Of a stretch of 6,229 bases of DNA, positions 4,414 to 6,229 are shown piece after piece; the first letter of the stretch is position 1; every line of letters begins with the position of its first letter. The notes below the pieces were generated by a model, which saw nothing but the letters and a program-made list of their open reading frames with translations, was not told the origin of the DNA and ran no database searches. Source of the DNA: Deltaproteobacteria bacterium (GTDB lineage: Bacteria > Desulfobacterota > Desulfobacteria > Desulfobacterales > B30-G6). Made by a program: the position numbers and the translations under genes. The DNA lies in NCBI GenBank assembly GCA_003647375.1, contig QMMS01000267.1:1-6229 (forward strand). The letters are read 5' to 3'.

Positions 4414-4504
4414 TCCTCACATAAAAAGGTGTAAATTGAAAGCAGGAGATGCAAATTACGCTATTTTCAGGGTGGTATTGGTTAGAAGTGGTTTAAAAAA
4501 TTAT

Positions 4505-4570
4505 CGTCACTCACGCAAAAGCAGGAGTCAAGTAGGAAGCCCTGGATTCCCGCTTTCGCGGGAATGACAG
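4505..4570. repeat. Inverted pair of REP-like elements, one intact and one decayed
   Basis: The intact copy at 4541-4569 contains ATTCCCGC (4546-4553), a TTTC loop and GCGGGAAT (4558-4565), followed by GACAG. The common form on the other strand is TCATTCCCGCGAAAGC followed by GGGAATCCAGG, a widely spread extragenic repeat. The stretch 4505-4533 matches the reverse complement of that copy at 21 of 29 positions, with its stem no longer well paired, so it looks like an old copy in the opposite orientation. Such inverted pairs are the usual arrangement of REP elements mobilised by RAYT transposases. No RAYT gene is in the window. Confidence 0.6.
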
Positions 4571-4657
4571 GTGATTAACTTTTCGATATTATAAAATATT
4601 TCTCGGGTATAGCACTTCGGTAGATAATCGACATATGCCGGATTGGACCAACAATCG

Positions 4658-4879
4658 TCAACGTATTTTATCATTCTTGTCACGGCTGAAAAAGATCGCT
4701 TTCAGCCAGAAAGCAACTCCCAGGCAGAAAAACAGGAAGGCCACGACCCCGACGATAACAGCCGCCTTTTTCCCGAGTACAGGGAACAGGAGAAAGGCCA
4801 CAAAGATCAGAAAAACCGCTATTTTGATGTATTCGTTCTTAGAGCCAATCTGGGAGAATAGCTGTTTATATTCATACAT
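4658..4879 (-). CDS. Small two-helix membrane protein, unrecognised
   Basis: From the ATG at 4879 the product has 73 residues: a short polar N-terminus (MYEYKQLFSQIGSKNEY), a first hydrophobic helix (about 18-36, IKIAVFLIFVAFLLFPVLG), a GKK turn, a second hydrophobic helix (about 39-62, AAVIVGVVAFLFFCLGVAFWL) and a basic tail (RDKNDKIR). This is a hairpin-type inner-membrane protein with both ends probably in the cytosol. The frame extends upstream to a TTG at 4963, but those codons lie in repeat-like DNA (CACAGAG / CTCTGTG) and no start with a good ribosome binding site is visible for either choice. It follows livF on the same strand with a gap of at least 49 bases. The opposite-strand frame here is Lys/Ser-rich and lacks any domain look. 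Function unknown. Confidence 0.5.
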   Translation of the reverse strand: MYEYKQLFSQIGSKNEYIKIAVFLIFVAFLLFPVLGKKAAVIVGVVAFLFFCLGVAFWLKAIFFSRDKNDKIR

Positions 4880-4929
4880 GATCGCTGTCTGCCTAGACAA
4901 AATATATTTCTCGCTGAGCTCGTTGAGTT

Positions 4930-4985
4930 CACAGAGCTTTTTCCGTTTCTTTATAGAATACAATTAATTCTCTGTGTTCTCTGTG
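4930..4985. repeat. CTCTGTG intergenic repeat
   Basis: CTCTGTG occurs at 4970-4976 and 4979-4985 (a 9-base period) and in reverse orientation, CACAGAG, at 4930-4936. This kind of 'TCTCTGTGTTCTCTGTG' sequence is often seen between genes in deltaproteobacteria. It lies between the small membrane protein and livF and overlaps the possible extended start of the former. Confidence 0.4.
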
Positions 4986-5012
4986 CACTCGAGCATTAGC
5001 GGGCGAGACAAA

Positions 5013-5728
5013 TTAACCACCGAGATAGGCCTTCTTAACATCCTCGTTGTCCAGGAGATCAGCAGAATCCCCATACAGCACCATATTGCCGTTTTCCAGC
5101 ACATAGCCCCGCCGGGCGAATTTCAAGGCCAGGCGCGCATTCTGTTCCACCAGCAGGATGGCGGTCCCCTCGGACTGGTTGATCTCTTTCAAGGACAAGA
5201 AGACGCGTTTCATCAAAAGCGGCGACAGCCCCATGGAGGGCTCATCCAGGAGCATGAGACGGCGTGCTGATATAAAGGCGCGCCCCACGGCCAGCATCTG
5301 CTGCTCACCGCCCGACATGGTGCCGGCTTTCTGGGTCTTACGTTCATCCAGACGGGTAAAGATGGCAAAGACCCGCTCGATATCCTTTTCCACATTGTCC
5401 TTGTCCTTACGGGCAAAGGCGGCCAGTTTCAGGTTCTCCAATACCGTCAGGTTGCCGAACAACCGCCGGCCCTCGGGAACATGGGAAATGCCCAGTTCAC
5501 TGACCACTTTCTCCGGGGGGTACTTCAGCAGATCGTTTCCCGCAAAGGTCATCTGCGTATCCGCCCCGGAGGCACCAATCGTGAGATAGCCCGCAGGGTG
5601 GAGCTTTTCCCGGCACCGTTGGCCCCGATAATGGTAACGATCTCGCCTTCCTCTATAGTAAAGTCGATGCCGTGCAGCGCCTTGATCCTGCCATAGGCAA
5701 CCCGGAGGTTTTTTACATCTAGCAGCAT
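5013..5728 (-). pseudogene. livF: Branched-chain amino-acid ABC transporter ATPase LivF, frameshifted
   Basis: LivF is one of two cytosolic ATPases of the LivFGHMJK-type importer. The ATG at 5728 shares its A with the TAA of livG (TAATG). The first piece reads [19 protein letters not shown]..., including Walker [16 protein letters not shown] (residues 35-49), then runs out of frame to a TGA at 5551-5549 (59 codons). The rest continues in another frame, already open by ATT-GGT-GCC at 5579-5571: [34 protein letters not shown], the signature MSGGEQQ, Walker B LMLLDEPSMGLSP, and VEQNARLAL, the usual LivF replacement for the H-loop. Restoring one base gives 238 residues, and four bases 239, both normal for LivF. 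A deletion of 4 bases after codon 49 fits best, since family members have one more residue pair there. An ATG (5552) overlaps the TGA as ATGA, so a separate 179-residue piece without Walker A could be made. Either a real lesion or a sequencing error. Confidence 0.85.
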
Positions 5729-6229
5729 TAGAAGTCTATCTCCTGTTCACCGATATACGCTTCAATGACTTTGGGATGATTTTGAACTTCATCGGGTGTG
5801 CCTTCCACCAGCACCTCCCCGAACACCAGTGCCTGGACATGCTGGCACAACTCCCGCACCACGCGCAGGCGGTGCTCGATCAAAAAAATGGCCAAATTGA
5901 ATCGCTCATAGGCCTTGCGTACCACCATGATCATGTCCTCCATTTCCTCGGGGGTCATGCCCACGGTGGGCTCATCGAGCAGCAGCACCTTGGGCTCCAT
6001 GGCCAGGGCCCGGGCCATTTCCACGCGGCGCTGAGCGCCGTAGGGCAGGTTGACCACCAGCTGGTCGGCAAACTGATCCACACCGAACAACTGCATGTAC
6101 TCCATGGCCAGCTCCGTTAACGCTTCCTCTTCCATCCGCCGTTTGGGGCTGTCCAAAAAGGCTCCGAACAGGCCGTAGGACAGTTTGGAATAGCGGGCCA
6201 TTTTGACATGCTCCAGTACGGTCATGTGC
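5728..6229 (-). CDS. livG: Branched-chain amino-acid ABC transporter ATPase LivG, C-terminal part (runs off right edge)
   Basis: Only about the last 166 of roughly 255 residues are in the window. The methionine at 6225 is internal ([13 protein letters not shown], the usual 'F-x-x-M-T-V-L-E-N-V' region), and Walker A is outside. Visible motifs are the signature [15 protein letters not shown], Walker [16 protein letters not shown], the D-loop, and the H-loop [10 protein letters not shown] with its switch histidine. The acidic insert [19 protein letters not shown] matches the LivG helical region. The signature LPYGAQ in place of LSYG is a mild variant. It pairs with LivF to power uptake of branched-chain amino acids or of related solutes such as amides, urea or aromatic acids, as LivFG paralogues do. 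It is followed by livF with a one-base overlap (TAATG), so the two are translationally coupled. The reading frame is intact as far as it can be seen. Confidence 0.92.
   Translation of the reverse strand, partial: HMTVLEHVKMARYSKLSYGLFGAFLDSPKRRMEEEALTELAMEYMQLFGVDQFADQLVVNLPYGAQRRVEMARALAMEPKVLLLDEPTVGMTPEEMEDMIMVVRKAYERFNLAIFLIEHRLRVVRELCQHVQALVFGEVLVEGTPDEVQNHPKVIEAYIGEQEIDF

Noticed and set aside
4635..4967. 110-codon plus-strand frame overlapping the small membrane protein
   Set aside because: It is antisense to a frame with two clean hydrophobic helices and is rich in Lys, Arg and Ser without pattern.

Overview
The window looks like a repeat-rich accessory stretch of a Gram-negative, probably a member of the Desulfobacterota (deltaproteobacteria). 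This assignment is inference. It rests on paired LivG/LivF-type ABC ATPases, a DUF3795-type cysteine-rich protein, a lipoprotein, an outer-membrane barrel protein, and many short hairpin repeats between genes. There is no rRNA marker to confirm it.

Layout. On the minus strand, 1-160 is the N-terminus of an MFS transporter that starts with GTG and runs off the left edge. A 4-hydroxybenzoyl-CoA-type thioesterase (345-758, minus) lies upstream of it, separated by two nested dyads (224-277). The stretch 759-1329 has no intact gene. It holds a 94-bp inverted-repeat-bounded segment and a decayed minus-strand reading frame with two in-frame TGA codons. A plus-strand lipoprotein with a flavodoxin-like look (1330-1836) converges on a minus-strand DUF3795 protein (2007-2528), with a strong intrinsic terminator between them. 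The stretch 2529-2974 holds promoter and terminator signals and repeats. It leads into a complete type II toxin-antitoxin operon (ribbon-helix-helix antitoxin 3039-3278, PIN-domain toxin 3275-3670) whose promoter is covered by a perfect 16-bp inverted repeat. A small outer-membrane beta-barrel protein (3700-4212, minus) converges on it. The stretch 4213-4657 carries several REP-like hairpins. A two-helix small membrane protein (4658-4879, minus) follows. The right end (5013-6229, minus) is the end of livG and livF of a branched-chain amino-acid type ABC importer, overlapping as TAATG. livF is broken by a frameshift just after Walker A.

Most unusual signal. Two places (1833-1860 and 2725-2752, both plus) carry nearly the same promoter with an embedded dyad whose arms covary. 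Each is followed about 70-100 bases later by a hairpin plus T-run. They may be two small RNA genes with a shared regulator, each with a CCTCC (anti-Shine-Dalgarno-like) segment. An alternative is that they are promoter scars of lost toxin-antitoxin loci. Nothing here proves either reading.

The genes do not form one pathway. The only clear functional units are the LivG/LivF pair and the toxin-antitoxin pair.
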